DNA from: Brachypterus glaber
Taxonomy: Eukaryota > Arthropoda > Insecta > Coleoptera > Kateretidae
Assembly: GCA_958510825.1 (NCBI GenBank)
Contig: OY294045.1
Coordinates: forward strand, 6,375,916 to 6,439,915
Reading direction: 5' to 3'
DNA: 64,000 nucleotides
Positions 22,553 to 34,956 of this stretch are shown here, piece after piece. Numbering within the stretch: position 1 is the first letter of the stretch; every line of letters begins with the position of its first letter. The notes beneath the pieces were generated by a model. The model worked only from the letters and a program-made list of their open reading frames with translations. It did not search any database and was not told where the DNA came from. Position numbers and translations under genes: made by a program.

Positions 22553-24081
22553 TTGCTCACAACAACTTTTATCCTCCGATGAATAATTTGGCTGAAAAAT
22601 CGAAAAAAACAATTTTACCCCCAACATGGCCATATTTAAACATTTATAACTCGATTGTTATTAAAATAATAAAAAAAATTATCGAAACAAAATTTTGTTG
22701 TAAATTTTTTCCTTAACAAAATTGGTTATATACATTTTTATCGTAAGATGCATATTTAGCGAGCACTCACCCCTAAAATTTAAGATAGCGGACATCCCTT
22801 ACTCAAATCACCTGGTGAAAAACTAAGAGGAGTGTTCTGTTACTATCCTCTACTACCCTTTAAAATATCAGCCCGTGTACATTTATTGCAATTTAACACA
22901 GTAAGTTGTCGTTATTTGACTAGACTAATAATAGTTTTTAAGAAAAAGTTATCTAGAGTCGCTTTTGGATTATCCTGCTTAACCAACTATGAAAATAGAA
23001 ACAAACTAGATGAAACGTTGCAAGCACCCTGTCAAAACATCGGCACTATTGTACACTAGTGCCATCTAGTTTGCAAATTTCAAACTAGGTGTTTTGTTTG
23101 ATTTTAAATTCTGTATCTTTAAAACATTATATTCTAGCAAAAAACTGTATATAACGTTTTTTATAGGGCTTAAAAAGAGCTTTTATTTAAAATATAATTT
23201 TTTAAAATCGGGTCATAAATATGTGAGATATGCTAAAAAAACCTTTTACTGCTTTAAACGCCAATATCTCGGAAACAATGCGTTTTGGGAAAACGTTGTT
23301 TATAACATTTTTAGACCAATTTAAAATTATTTTTTATATAAGTGCTAAATTAAGCAAATACAATAATAATTGCCTTAATTATAAACAAAAAACGTTAAAA
23401 AATAGGAGTTTTACCCTATTTTTACTCCCTTACCCCCAATCGTTTACCCCCAAAATCTAATCATCTCTTCGGAATACGATAAGAAACAATATGCAAAAAC
23501 CCGAAAGTCGATATCTCATGTAGAAATGGAGTTAGAGAGTTTACACCCAGACAGACAGACAGACGGACGCAAAAAATTTTTTTTACTGATTTTTTCTCAG
23601 AATGGTCCGAAACGTCGAGAAATGTGAAAAAAACGTGGTCAAAGATTTTGAATTTTCGGCGAAGATTTCAATTCATCGGCACTCTTAGTAGCACTAAGTG
23701 CCGATGTAAAACAGACTTTAAAAATTATAAAAGGTAATAAACGAGGCGCATAAATTAACACATGGTGAAAATTAAAGCAATATTTGCACAAAACTTTATT
23801 ATTCCATTAAATTTACTTTTAATAGAATTTAATTAGCTCGTAATGATTATTTTAAACCCAAACTTTGTATAAAAGGTTGTGGTGTTAAAATTTTAAAGCT
23901 GTTATGTTTAAAAATATTTTCCAGATCTCCAAGAACAATAAACTCTTTGATGAATGTTTGTTTAATCAGGGGCATTGTAGTTTACTTTCGTATTAACGTG
24001 ATCATCATAAGGTTAATTTAAAATCATTGAACTTTTAGCATTGAAACTAAATACTGAGTTGTTAGCTTGTCCTTTTATTAT
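22553..24081. other. Probable eroded transposon with hairpin end
   Basis: CATCGGCACTATTGTACACT at 23037 and, near 23672-23705, a hairpin with stem ATCGGCACT / AGTGCCGAT suggest an element of about 670 bp. A CAGACAGACAGACGGACG tract lies at 23553. No transposase motif is present and the ends are uncertain. Confidence 0.35.
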
Positions 24082-24171
24082 AGATCTGTTGCCACGATGT
24101 TTCCAATACAAAAAAAAAACAATTGACCCATATCAAAATGAAAAATTTAGCTTACGGACTATATTATAAAA

Positions 24172-25000
24172 AAAGTAAGTAAGTAAGTATCTTTATTGCA
24201 TACGTATATACAAATGGAAGGAGCTCAACAGGGTTGATTTTCAGCTCCCCCTAAAAATTTCAAATACATGTAACAAAACAAAGAAGTTTAAATCTAACAA
24301 ATTTAAACAAATATAAGAAAAGTATATAAAACTATGAATTATAATCAGACTTTTGTAAATTTAAAGTTATGTCTTTAATTGTTCTTCTAAATATATAGGA
24401 AGAACTATTTAAATACTCAAAAAACTCATTTAAAGAAGAAGGAGCCCTATACTCAAAACAACCTTTAAATTTACTCAGTCTATATCTTGGTAAATTATAG
24501 CTATCAGTTCTTAAATTTCTGTCGTGTAATTCGGAACGTAAATTAAGCAGATTAAACAAGTAGTCAGGGGTTTTAGATTTTGAAATATTAAAAACATTTT
24601 GAGCAAATAATATTTTTATACGATTTTCTATTCTTAGTTCATTGTGATTATTGATAAAGGGCGAAACGTGCTCCCCAAAGGGGACATTACAGACAAACCG
24701 AAAACAAGCATTTTGAATTTTTTGTAGTTTATTTTTTTTCTCTACAGTTAAGAAGTTATAGAATACTGAACAACAATATTCTATATGTGGATAAACAAGA
24801 GATTTAATAAGTTTTAGTTTAAGTTCCTCGGGCAACAGAAATTTAAATTGATATAAAGACTTCAATGCACAAAAACATTTTCTATATATATGCATAACAT
24901 GATAATCAAAACTTAAGTAAGAGTCGACAAAAAGACCTAGATTTTTAGCATTATTAACAAATTGGATAATGGAACCATTTATAATAGTATAGTAGGTATT
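24172..25000 (-). pseudogene. LINE 3' fragment
   Basis: Reading the minus strand from about 25000 gives NNAKNLGLFVDSYLSFDYHV, then a continuous C-terminal frame of 187 codons from ATG 24895 to 24332. It includes LVYPHIEYCCSVFYNFL and KIQNACFRFVCNVPF, the conserved thumb and C-terminal signature of Jockey/CR1-type LINE proteins. The 3' end at 24172-24190 has a TTAC-type tail. The catalytic RT boxes are lost by 5' truncation. The surviving frame is unbroken, so the insertion is fairly young. Confidence 0.85.
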
Positions 25001-25017
25001 TCGGTTCAGTAAGTATA

Positions 25018-25735
25018 CGGTGCGGTCTAAAAGTCACCCCCCCCTTTTAAATTTTGAACGAGTTGAGATATCGACTTCAAATTTAGAACTCTTAAATAAG
25101 ACAACTTAAACTATCTTTTAGCATATATTTGATATTTTCAGCTCTTAAAATGTGGACAGGGGGGCATGGGGGGACATTTTTTTAAATGGAAAGGGGGGTC
25201 GTGTGATACATCATTTTAAAGCTTATAAAATTCTCCATTTAACTCTATATTTTTAAATAAAAAAAAATTGGGTTTAAAATGGGGTTAAAAATGGGTATTA
25301 ATGTCAAAATTCCTCTAAAAAAAACAAATAATTTTTTAAAAATGCATAATTTCATCATAAAAAAATGTTAATTATACTTTTAAACTAATTTTAGTTGACA
25401 TAAATAAAAATTTATAAAAAGAAACTTAAAAAATCGAATGTTTTAGCACAAATAATTGAAAAATCAAAACCTTAAAAAACATTTTTCAAAAATTTAAAAA
25501 TGTTAGCTTAAATAGAGAATTTTATAAGCTTTAAAATGTATGTATCACACGACCCCCCTTTCCATTTAAAAAAAATGTCCCCCCATGCCCCCCTGCCCAC
25601 ATTTTAAGAGCTGATAATATCAAATATATGCTAAAAGATAGTTTAAGTTGTCTTATTAAGGAGTTTTAAATTTGAAGTCGATATTTCAACTCGTTCAAAA
25701 GTTAAAAGGGGGGGGGTGACTTTTGGACCGCACTG
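25018..25735. mobile_element. Mariner-like fold-back family M, second complete copy
   Basis: TA at 25016-25017 and 25736-25737 flanks CGGTGCGGTCTAAAAGTCAC and GGACCGCACTG. The arms match the copy at 20120 closely. It is inserted exactly at the junction of the 115-bp tandem units. Confidence 0.85.
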
Positions 25736-25853
25736 TACATCTGTTGCAACGATGTTTCCAGTGCAGAAAAAAACAATTGACCCATATCAAAATGAAAAAT
25801 TTAGCTTACGGACTATATTATAAATAGTAGGTATTTCGGTTCAGTAAGTATAC

Positions 25854-27013
25854 ACGGTGTATTTGAAATAGGGTCGGAAATTTTAACAGATGATTCTACA
25901 TCATAAAATATGACAAAAAGTTCCTATAAACGTATGTCTAAAAATGCGTCATAAGGGAGCTACGCCCCTTTGAAAGTGGCTAAAAAAATCAGTTTTTATT
26001 TAATAACTCAGGAACCCTTTGAGATATATCAACAAGGTTTTGCACGTCAACCAATCCTACCAAGGCCCGTTTTATGTGTTATTTTCATATACTTATTTCA
26101 ACCAGGGGTGTGCGAAACGGGGGGGGCTTATCAGTTTTTTGTCCCAAACTTTTTTCTGTGTAACTTTTTTGCAATTTTATTTTTGAAATATGATTCCTCA
26201 GGTCAAAATACATAAAAAAAGGTACTCTTGTTATAATACTGTAGGATTAACCGTTTTCGAGAAAAGTTCATTTGAAAGTGAAATTTCACGGTTCGAGGAC
26301 GAAAAATTAAATACTAAAATGTCGAAAACCAAAATTATAATGATGCAATGTGATTCTACATCAAAAACTAAGAAAAAAAGTTTCCATACATGTAGGTCGA
26401 AAAAACGCTTTTAAAGCTACCATAGCCCTTTAAAAATGGTGCAAATTTAGGAGACCATAGCTCCATTAGGATTGATTTTTGGAAGTACCTGTATATGAGG
26501 TTTTTTTCTTAGTTTTTAATGTACATTCGCCCTGCATCATTAAAATTTTGGTTTTCAACATTTTAGTATTTAATTTTTCGTCCTCGAACCGTGGAATTTC
26601 ACCTTCAAATGAATTTTTCTCGAAAACGGTTAATCCTACAGTATTACAACAAGAGTACCTTTTTTATGTATTTATACCTGAGAAATCGTATTTCAAAAAT
26701 AAAATTACAAAAAAGTTACACAGAAAAAAGTTTGGGACAAAAAACTGATAAGCCCCCCCCGTTTCGCACACCCCTGGTTGAAATAAGTACATGAAAATAA
26801 CACATAAAAACGGGCCTTTGTAGGATTAGTTGACGTGCAAAACCTCGTTGATATATCTCAAAGGGTTCCTGAGTTATTAAATAAAAACCGTTTTTATTAG
26901 CCAATTTCAAAGGGGCGTAGCTCCCTTATGACGCATTTTTAGACATATGTTTATAGGAACTTTTTGTCATATTTTATGATGTAGAATCATCTGTTAAAAT
27001 TTCCGACCCTATT
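25854..27013. mobile_element. Fold-back family A, most complete copy
   Basis: The left arm (25854 to about 26350) and right arm (about 26520-27013) are inverted copies: TTGAAATAGGGTCGGAAATT, GGGAGCTACGCCCCTTTG, GAACCCTTTGAGATATATC, GTGTGCGAAACGG and GAGGACGAAAAATTAAATAC all recur in reverse. The left end CACGGTGTATTTGAAATAG follows TA; the right end is truncated at CCTATTT. Open frames within it are palindrome artefacts. No transposase is encoded. Confidence 0.8.
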
Positions 27014-27251
27014 TACTTATTTATTTTTATAAAAGCACTGATTGCAAGAGAGAGATGGAAACTGTCGACCAATCAGAAAAATATTCACAAATCTGCATGA
27101 GATGCCAAAACTTTTTTTGGGCTACTGGTCCTCTTCAGTACCAAGAGCCAACCCTCGCTGATCGAGAAAACATTTCTTGACTTTATTCATGAAATAAAGT
27201 CATACGAATGATGTATCATTGTGCTCCATCTAGATCTAGATTATTATGCTG

Positions 27252-27363
27252 AAATTTAAAAGTTAGTTCTCATTTTTACCATAACCTCAAAAAACATATC
27301 ATATCATTGCGAAAGGTATGTTTTTTGAGGTTATGTTGAAAATGGGAGCTAACTTTCAAATTC
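27252..27363. mobile_element. Small hairpin MITE
   Basis: ATAACCTCAAAAAACATA and TATGTTTTTTGAGGTTAT form a perfect inner stem. The outer arms (TTTAAAAGTTAGTTCTCATT and its mirror) extend it. Flanking 27014-27251 and 27364-27640 show nothing recognisable. Confidence 0.65.
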
Positions 27364-27639
27364 CGACCCATAGATTCGGATTCAGCGGCTCAAAATACAG
27401 AGGGATTGACTAGTCAAGGTCGACGGAGATGCAACTTTTTTAATTTTGTGTGGCTGTGTTATCTCTGCAACTAAAAGTCCGATCACAAAAAGTTTTTTAC
27501 AAAAGATTTTTATTTTTTTGAGGGGAATTAAATAACAGTAAAAAAATATATGTTTGTACTTAAAAACACAAAGTTGACCTTGAAATGACCTTGAAAACGT
27601 AAATATCCGTAAAAAATAAATACGCTATTAATCATCATA

Positions 27640-28950
27640 CTGCCTACTATTTACTTCTCTATTCCTCGCATTTCGTATCTGTTACGTTGCGCTCCCTGTT
27701 GGTTGGATCCTAACTCTCTTTTAGAATATGATTCTGTTTTAAAATCTACTATCAGTCATATTTCAAATTGTAAAATTGATACAAATTCATGGTTACAATG
27801 CACTCTTCCTGTTAAACTTGGCGGTCTAGGTATTAGAGATTCATTCCCTCTTTGTTTTTCTGCTTTCTTAGGGTCTATTAATGATGTTTCTAGCCTTCTT
27901 CAAAAAATATTGCCGCAAAATATTTTAATTTCTTGTGATTCAGACTTTGAACTAGCTCTAAATTCTTGGCTTTCTATATGCAATTTAGAAAAATTGCCCG
28001 AAAAGATGCCAGAAAGACAGAAGGAGTTTGATTTTGCGCGTTGTCAGGTTCTCAGTGATGGTCTACTTTCGAATTGCCAAGATTCAAAAAACAAAGCGCG
28101 TCTTTTAGCTCTTCAAGCCCCTGAAAGCGGTGCTTGGCTTAATGCACTTCCTTCTGCATCTCTTGGAAATCTCTTAGATGATTCCACCTTTCGCGTTTCC
28201 ATTGCCTTGAGGCTTGGTCTGCCTGTGTGCGAGATGCACGTCTGTACTTGCGGCGAAAAAGTTGATAACTATGGCCTACATGGGCTTAGCTGCAATAAAA
28301 GTACAGGTCGTTATTCTAGACACAGGTTAATTAATGATATTATTAAAAGATCTTTAATAACAGCAGAATACCCTGCTGTTTTAGAACCACCAGGTCTGTG
28401 TAGAGGTGATGGAAGACGCGTGGATGGAATTACCTTAGTTCCCTGGAGAGCAGGAAAGGCTTTATTGTGGGATGCTACGTGCAGGCACACTTTAGCCGAT
28501 TCGTATGTTGATCAAACATCTAAATCGGTGGGTGGGGCTGCACGTATTGCAGAAAATAATAAACACAATAAGGACGAAGAGCTGAAAGAACGCTTTGTTT
28601 TTACTGTTTTTGCAGTAGAAACGTTTGGTCCTTGGGGTGATGAAGCCAAAAACCTTATTAGTGAAATAAGTAATAAAATTCCTAATAAATCCGCGAAAAG
28701 CTTCATTACCCAAAGGATCAGCTTGGCAGTTCAAAGAGGAAATGCGGCTTGTGTGTTGGGGACCATTACTGATGAAGTGGGTTTGGAAGAAATCTTTTAT
28801 ATTTAGTTTTTATATTTAGTTTTTATTATTATTTTATTTTATTTTCCTTTGTTTAATTTTATATTTCTTTTTTAATTTAGTGTTTATTTATACTTAGTAA
28901 TAATTTAATAAACGAAAATACGCCATTTTGTTTCCACCATTAAAATAAAC
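27640..28950 (+). pseudogene. RLE-type non-LTR retroelement, 3' part with endonuclease domain
   Basis: An uninterrupted frame runs from a stop at 27610 to TAG at 28804-28806. Recognisable coding begins near 27650 (ISYLLRCAPCWLDPNSLL); there is no proper start because the element is 5'-truncated. LPVKLGGLGIRDSF is part of the region after the RT. Numbering from TTG 27703, a CCHC motif follows (C181, C183, H193, C197) with an RH at 206-207. Then come E228, R239-V-D241 and W256-D257-A-T, which fit the R(P)D...D signature of PD-(D/E)XK restriction-like endonucleases in R2/R4/CRE-type elements; V replaces the usual P. The last block QRISLAVQRGNAACVLGT is conserved in this protein group as I remember it. 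The clade is not assigned. An AT-rich 3' UTR extends to about 28950. Confidence 0.75.
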
Positions 28951-29298
28951 AAGTAAGGACAATAATAAATAAAATAAACAAATTTTGTCCGACATTTTTT
29001 TTTCTAAAATGCATAGTATTTGAAATATTTAAAAGTTTCAGTTTAAAAAAAACACCCGGTATAGATACTTTAATAATATTTTAACGAAATCCGCAAAAAA
29101 TAATTGATCTGTTATCCTTCTTGAAGCTCAGTTAGTTCAAAAGTAACTTTATTAATAGAAAATAACTTTGAACTAAAACCAAAGTAAAATTTTTATTACT
29201 TTTCAGTTGAGTGCATATATTACAGTATTCGGCTGTCCAATGCATGGTATTGTATAAAACCGTATATGCCGTTTTTTGGTGAAGTTATTTTGTTTTTA

Positions 29299-29660
29299 AC
29301 CGACCAAAAAAGGAGGAGGTTATCAATTCGACGTGTGACTTTGTATTTTTTAATGTTTGTTCCCGCATAACTTTGGAACGGATGAACGGAATTTAATGAA
29401 ACTTAAAGAGGACATTCATGAGCTGGTCCCGTTTTAATTTGACGCTTGGATAATGCCGGGTAAGCCGGATAATTAAGATAAATCTAATCGTTTTAACACA
29501 ATTTCACTTATGGTTCTAATACCAACAAATTTTTAGAAAATGATCGGATAACTCGGATAAGCCGAATAACTTGATTAAGGGGTCACTTAAATATTACGGC
29601 AGGCTAAAAATCTTCTAAAAATCTTAAAAATGCCGCTAAACTGGATTCTGTGGACTTTTA
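29299..29660. repeat. Repeat beginning TTTTAACCGAC, copy 1
   Basis: Shares AGGAGGAGGTTATCAATT, GACGTGTGACTTTG, TGTTCCCGCATAACTTTG, AGAGGACATTCATGAG, TAATGCCGGGTAAGCCGGAT and GGATAACTCGGATAAGCCG with 33455-33830. It is an end segment of an unidentified interspersed element. The sequence 28951-29298 shows nothing recognisable. Confidence 0.75.
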
Positions 29661-31590
29661 TTTAATAAAAGAAAAGTTTCTATGTAACAACGTCCACCGG
29701 CTAAAACTTGATGTAATTTTAATAACTATAATTATTAATTAATTTGTAATTTTAACTATTAATATTACTGTAATTTTAATTGTGTATTATTATTGGCTTA
29801 AACAGTGTTTATACTAGGGACGGCAGCATTATATGAGCAATTACGTTGAATGCTGATCGAAAAAGAAGAGAACGGTGGATAAAAGTTTATGCGGTAACGA
29901 AGAATAGAAAAAAACTTATGCAGACTTTAAGTTTAAGAACTTATAATTAAATCATTTCCACCGTATTGTTTTCGGGGGTGGAATTAGATTGGACTAAGAA
30001 ACTGATTTTTTTATTTTATTAAAATTGTTTTAAAATCAATACAATAATTATAATAGTATAGTAACTAGAACTCGGGGGTTAGCGAGCTGTTCATGAGCTT
30101 ATCATTAATTTGACACTGCTAAGAAGCGAGCGAAGACGGCTGTCGAACAGCTTTCCCCACCCTATAACACCGTGCCCCGCAGTGTATCTATAAAAAAGAT
30201 GACAAAAGATGAGTCATAGCTCGCAAATCCCCGACCCGTGATAATAACCTAATAAAAATTAAAAAGAAATAAATGTTTTAAATATAAACTTTACGTATAT
30301 TTGGTTTAATAGTTTTAACGTTTGTAGAACATTCTACAAAAATTATATATAATTTACATTTGTGATATTTTAATGGCACATTGATTTTGTATTATTTAAA
30401 TTCTAAACATCTCTACTTCTTTTATGATATGTACATTCTACAAGACAAATAAGACATATAAAAAAATAAAGTTTTTAAACAATATTTTACGATAAAAAGA
30501 TGTTTTAAAATTAAATTACTTTTTTTAAGTTAATTGATTTGTTTTTATATGTCTTGTGTTATACCGGATGAAACAGAAAACATGAGAAAGAAAATTACCC
30601 TTAACCTTAACTGTAAGAATTAAAATTTGGGATATATATAATCTCCCTTCATTTTTTTTTAAATAATTTTTTACATATTAGGGTTCTCCTTTATTTTTTT
30701 TTAGTAATGGATCTGTGGATATAATCCTAAATCGCTTCCTAAGAGAGCTAGGGCTATATAACTTGAAATTTTGAAGTACAAACGACGGTTTATCTTTTAA
30801 AAGTTAAACAGTTCCTGAGTAATTAAATAAAGTAAGAAATTCCAAAAATTCCCTTTAAAAAATCCCTTGCTCCTTTAGGAAGGGATTTATCACAAAAGTT
30901 CTGATAAGCTTTAATTCTTGTTTTTTTGACATAAAATCAGCTGTCAATTTTTTTTAGACCTCGTGTTTCTTTATTAAAAAATAAATAAAAATGTCTTTTC
31001 TTGCTTGCAGCTAGAGGATTTTGAATTTAAAAAATGTGTCAAATATATATTTTACCTTTTAAAAACTTTCTAAAAGTAAACTGTGAGGATTCCTATGTCA
31101 CCCGGTATATTGTATATCATATTATCATATACCAACTCAAACTACTTATAATACAAATAATGAGATCTAAAAAAATTAATTTTACTTATCCTTATGGAAT
31201 TTTTCTAATAATAAATTTTAGTTACGCTTTTCTTCAGTCTTTGTTTCCTCCCTCGTATTATTATAGGTTGAATACCTGACAAAAAATAAAATAAAGTGTA
31301 AATAAAAATATAATAAAATAATAAAGAAAATAGATAACGGGTAAAAAAATTTAAAAAAAAAATAAAAAATCTATTTGACATTTTACAAAATAAAAAGAAA
31401 AAAAGTAATGTTACGAAAGAAAGTTATAAAAACAAAATAATTTTTTCTGCTTAACCATTTTATGCCGATTTTAGCAAAAAAAATCTCAGCCGAGAATTTT
31501 TTTATAGAGACAGAAAGGCAGAGACAAAAATAGTACCGATGATCTAAGAATATTCTCTAATTATTCCATTAGGAATATTCTTTAACAATA
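29661..31590. other. Intronic sequence with one short inverted repeat
   Basis: At about 30071-30233, CTCGGGGGTTAGCGAGCT and AGCTCGCAAATCCCCGA are roughly inverted around a GC-rich core with its own GAGCTGTTC / GAACAGC pair; probably a MITE. The remainder is AT-rich with nothing recognised. Confidence 0.4.
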
Positions 31591-32322
31591 CAGGGTGATC
31601 AGTAACTGCCATGCCAAAATTTAAGAGGTGATTCTAAATCCAAAAATATGAAAAAAAGTTTCTATAAAGGTTGGTCCGGAAATGAGCCCTAAGAGTGCTA
31701 CGGCCCTTCGAAGATTAAATATTAAATGGGGAACAAAACAAACGCATCAATAAAATTTTAATGCTACAGGGTGATTCTTTATTTAAAATTGAGAAAAAAA
31801 GTATTCTTCACCAAAACATCTAAATTTAATATTACAGGAGTAATAGCCTTTTAAAAAGTAACATTTTTGGTGGCACATAATGTTACTTCCCCTTAATTGA
31901 ATTTTTGTTGAAAACGGTTGCTTCTACAGTGTTACACTATACAACATTTTTTATGTATTTTTACTCAAGGAATCCATATTATTTATAAAAAATCTAAAAA
32001 AAGTGCACATAAAAAAGTTTGGGACAAAAATGTATTAAGCTTAATACATTTTTCCGTCTAGGGACGCCTCTGGAAAAATAAAAAAAAATAAATTAACCTA
32101 AACTTATTGCCCTTATTAATACTAGTACACATCCAAAAGCTCGTCGCTCTAGCTTAAAGGGTACCAGAGTTATTAATTAAAAACCTTATTTTTATTACAA
32201 TTTTAAAAGGCCGTAGCTCCCTTAGGGCTCATTTGCGGACCAACCTTTATAGGAAGTTTTTTGATATTTTTGGATGCAGAATCACCTCTTAAATTTTGGC
32301 ATGTCAGTTATTGATCACCCTG
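31591..32322. mobile_element. Fold-back element related to family A
   Basis: Ends CAGGGTGATCAGTAACTGCC and CAGTTATTGATCACCCTG are inverted. The arms carry AAATTTAAGAGGTGATTCT, TTTCTATAAAGGTTGGTCCG and AAAAAGTTTGGGACAAAAA. The last phrase and the overall layout match family A, but most of the sequence differs, so this is a sister subfamily of 732 bp. Confidence 0.75.
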
Positions 32323-32451
32323 TTTATATATTTTTAAATGCTATGATTATGCTTAAAACTTGCGCCTAAACTGCATATTCCATGCATGTGCATGGGATAT
32401 CCTTAGAAATAAACAAGTTAAATAACTAAATTGGTAATAAGAATAAGTTAA

Positions 32452-32841
32452 TGGAGCTCTCTACAACTAGAATTATGAAACAAAAGACGTCTACCCTATC
32501 TCTATCTCATTTGTGCTACACTTTCCAGCCAACCAAATAAATACTGTATTTGTTTTTCATACAACAAATACAGTATTTATTTGGTTGGCTGGAAAGTGTA
32601 GCACTGAGCTAATCTGAATCTGTAGAATAAGATAATTCTACTAAAATTTAGATGGCGCCAGTAATTTCTTTAATAAAAATAATAGTTACACTTTTCGCCC
32701 GGCCAAGTAAATATTGTATTTGTTCAACAAAGAACAAATACAGGATTTGTTTGGTTGGGTGGAAGTGGGAGTGTATGTATGTCTTCTATCCTTTTTGGGT
32801 AGAACTTTTGTCCCTGTCTAATCTAACGGGAGAAATCGCCA
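32452..32841 (-). mobile_element. Hairpin MITE family H, copy 2
   Basis: Minus-strand copy of the element at 16183. TTAA precedes TGGAGCTC, and CGCCA is followed by TTAG, so the TTAA duplication is preserved on one side and near-preserved on the other. Confidence 0.85.
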
Positions 32842-33454
32842 TTAGTTAATATTAGTAAAACACAAGCATGTATCAGACACATTACGAACAGATTGTGTTC
32901 TTAGATATAAGTGTAGTTAAAAAAGATATAGATAAAGTTAATTGTTTTTAACTTTTGTTAATACCTACATGTTTTTTTTTGTCTGGTACACCGTCAAGTA
33001 TTTTCTTTATTATTGTTTAGGTGCGCTTAAATTCATATTCATTAAAACCATATCATATATGGATAATATATGGATATTATGAATAGTTTGATTATTTTTT
33101 ACTAAAATTTTACATTAGTTTGAATTGGTACACTAGATATTGTTTAATAGTTAAATATTTGTAGGTTTATCAGTTTTCTTACATGTTAAGAGGCGTAAAA
33201 TAAGCAACATTAAAAAAAATTTAAATTAAGAAATTAAAATTTTGAGATTTTCAGGTTTGCAAATGTAGAACTAAACTCAAAACATATGGGAAAATTTGAA
33301 TGGAAGATGCCTTTTTTCGAATTTAAAAGATATTTTACCAAATTGGGAAAAAAGATGCTTAAACAGATATTATAGAGTAAAATTTACAGCTATTTAGACT
33401 GATATAAAAATTTGATAGAAAAGATGTAAAATCGAAATATTAAAAATACAAAAA

Positions 33455-34215
33455 TTTTAACCGACTTCCAAAAAGGAGGAGGTTATCAATTGGACGTGTG
33501 ACTTTGTTTTTTTTATGTTTGTTCCCGCATATCCCGCATAACTTTGAAACGAATGAACGGAATTTGATGAACCTTTTTGCAACTTAAAGAGGACATTCAT
33601 GAGGTGGTCCCGTTTTAATTTGACGCTCGGATAATGCCGGGTAAGCCGGATAATTAAGATAAATCTAATAATTTTAACGCAATTTCACTTAAAAACGGCC
33701 TAATTTTTAGAGAAATATCGGATAACTCGGATAAGCCGGATAACTTGATTAAAGGGTCACCCAAATATTGCGGCACACTGTAAATCTTTTAAATGCCGCT
33801 AAACTTGATTCTTTGGACATGAATATTAAAATACCAAGAGAATACCAAGATAAATTTTGTGATTTTATCATAAGGCGTTATTTGATTATTACTTAACGCT
33901 TAAAGTTTAACAAGATTTTCTCTAGTATTTCGTTTAAAATAAGGTTGGTTGGACTCTTAAGCGCTGAAATGAAAATAATACTTTTATTTTTAGAAATTTT
34001 TCTTTAAGATAATGACGTCACAACGTACTGTTAGTGCGTCGTGACGTCAGCAGCTTGCCGAGATGGAAGGACAACTATAATTTAGCTGAGATGACGTTAC
34101 AAATCTGCAAGTTCTGTGTCTCTAAAAAGTAAAAAATAAAAACTTTTCGCAAAAAAAAATGAACCGACTTATGTGTCTCTAAAAAGTAAAAAATAAAAAA
34201 TACTTAAGTCGGTGC
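33455..34215. mobile_element. Repeat beginning TTTTAACCGACTTCC, copy 2
   Basis: The left part (33455-33830) matches 29299-29660. A mirrored ACTTAAGTCGGT occurs near 34205, so this copy may be complete. A duplicated segment GTGTCTCTAAAAAGTAAAAA appears twice near 34115 and 34172. Confidence 0.6.
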
Positions 34216-34531
34216 CAATTTCACAGCAAACAATAATAAAATATAGTTCGGTTTACTTTATACACTCTATAATTTATACACACTCTATTATTATTTTTTA
34301 AACATATATTACTACGAATAATAGTCAAATGAATAGACTTTCACTCAATTCAAGAGTCACCCAAATCCATTCAGTAGTTTTCGAAATATTTAAATTTAAA
34401 ATGGCATTAATTTTTTGGCTGAACCAGTGTACTACGTAAAAATTACGTGTTTTTTAAACATAAAAATATTTTTATAACGGTGGTGCATTTGTCAAGACAA
34501 TCCTTAATATTTTAGTAACTGGTATACGTTA

Positions 34532-34955
34532 CACGGAAAGAAATTAGTGGGCTCTGCGCTATACATTATAAGATATTTGGTAACAGTGGCAAATTATAGT
34601 GATTTAAGCTATAGATTATAAGGGACACAATAACTAATAATGTTAAAAATAAATTGGAAACGATTATATATATTACAGACACGATTATATTTATTACAAG
34701 CACTATTATAAATTTACAGAAATTTTATTATATTATAAAAATTATTAGCATGGACAATAATTAAATCGATTTAAGCTATAAATACCATACTATTTGTTAT
34801 ATTTTATTATTCACTAAACAATTAAAGTATTTCATATAAATTTTTACACTGACTGCCATAATTGTAAGAGAAAGCCTTGTATTTATATAATAAGCGATTA
34901 TAATTTGCTTGGTATGTGTGTTATAGCGCTCCTAGCTATAATTTTTTTTTCCGTG
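34532..34955 (+). mobile_element. 424-bp TIR element, copy 1
   Basis: Ends CACGGAAAGAAATTA and AATTTTTTTTTCCGTG are inverted. Subterminal TGCGCTATA and TATAGCGCTCC also pair. It has exactly the same length as the opposite-strand copy at 45696-46119, with high similarity by eye. No clear target duplication. It abuts the element at 34957. Confidence 0.8.
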
Positions 34956-34956
34956 T

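Larger units (their letters stand above)
24082..25852. repeat. 115-bp tandem duplication split by two insertions
   Basis: Unit A (24082-24171 plus 25000-25015) and unit B (25738-25852) share GATGTTTCCA, ACAATTGACCCATATCAAAA, AGCTTACGGACTATATTA and GTAGGTATTTCGGTTCAG. Unit A is interrupted by a LINE, and a family M element sits between the units. Unit B shows the uninterrupted arrangement. Confidence 0.8.

Noticed and set aside
23037..23705. Helitron with terminal hairpin
   Set aside because: There is a hairpin near one end, but no TC start, no CTRR end and no A-T target context.
25970..26910. Cluster of overlapping open frames on both strands with similar peptides
   Set aside because: These arise because the two arms of fold-back family A read alike; the peptides recur at other copies and match no protein family.
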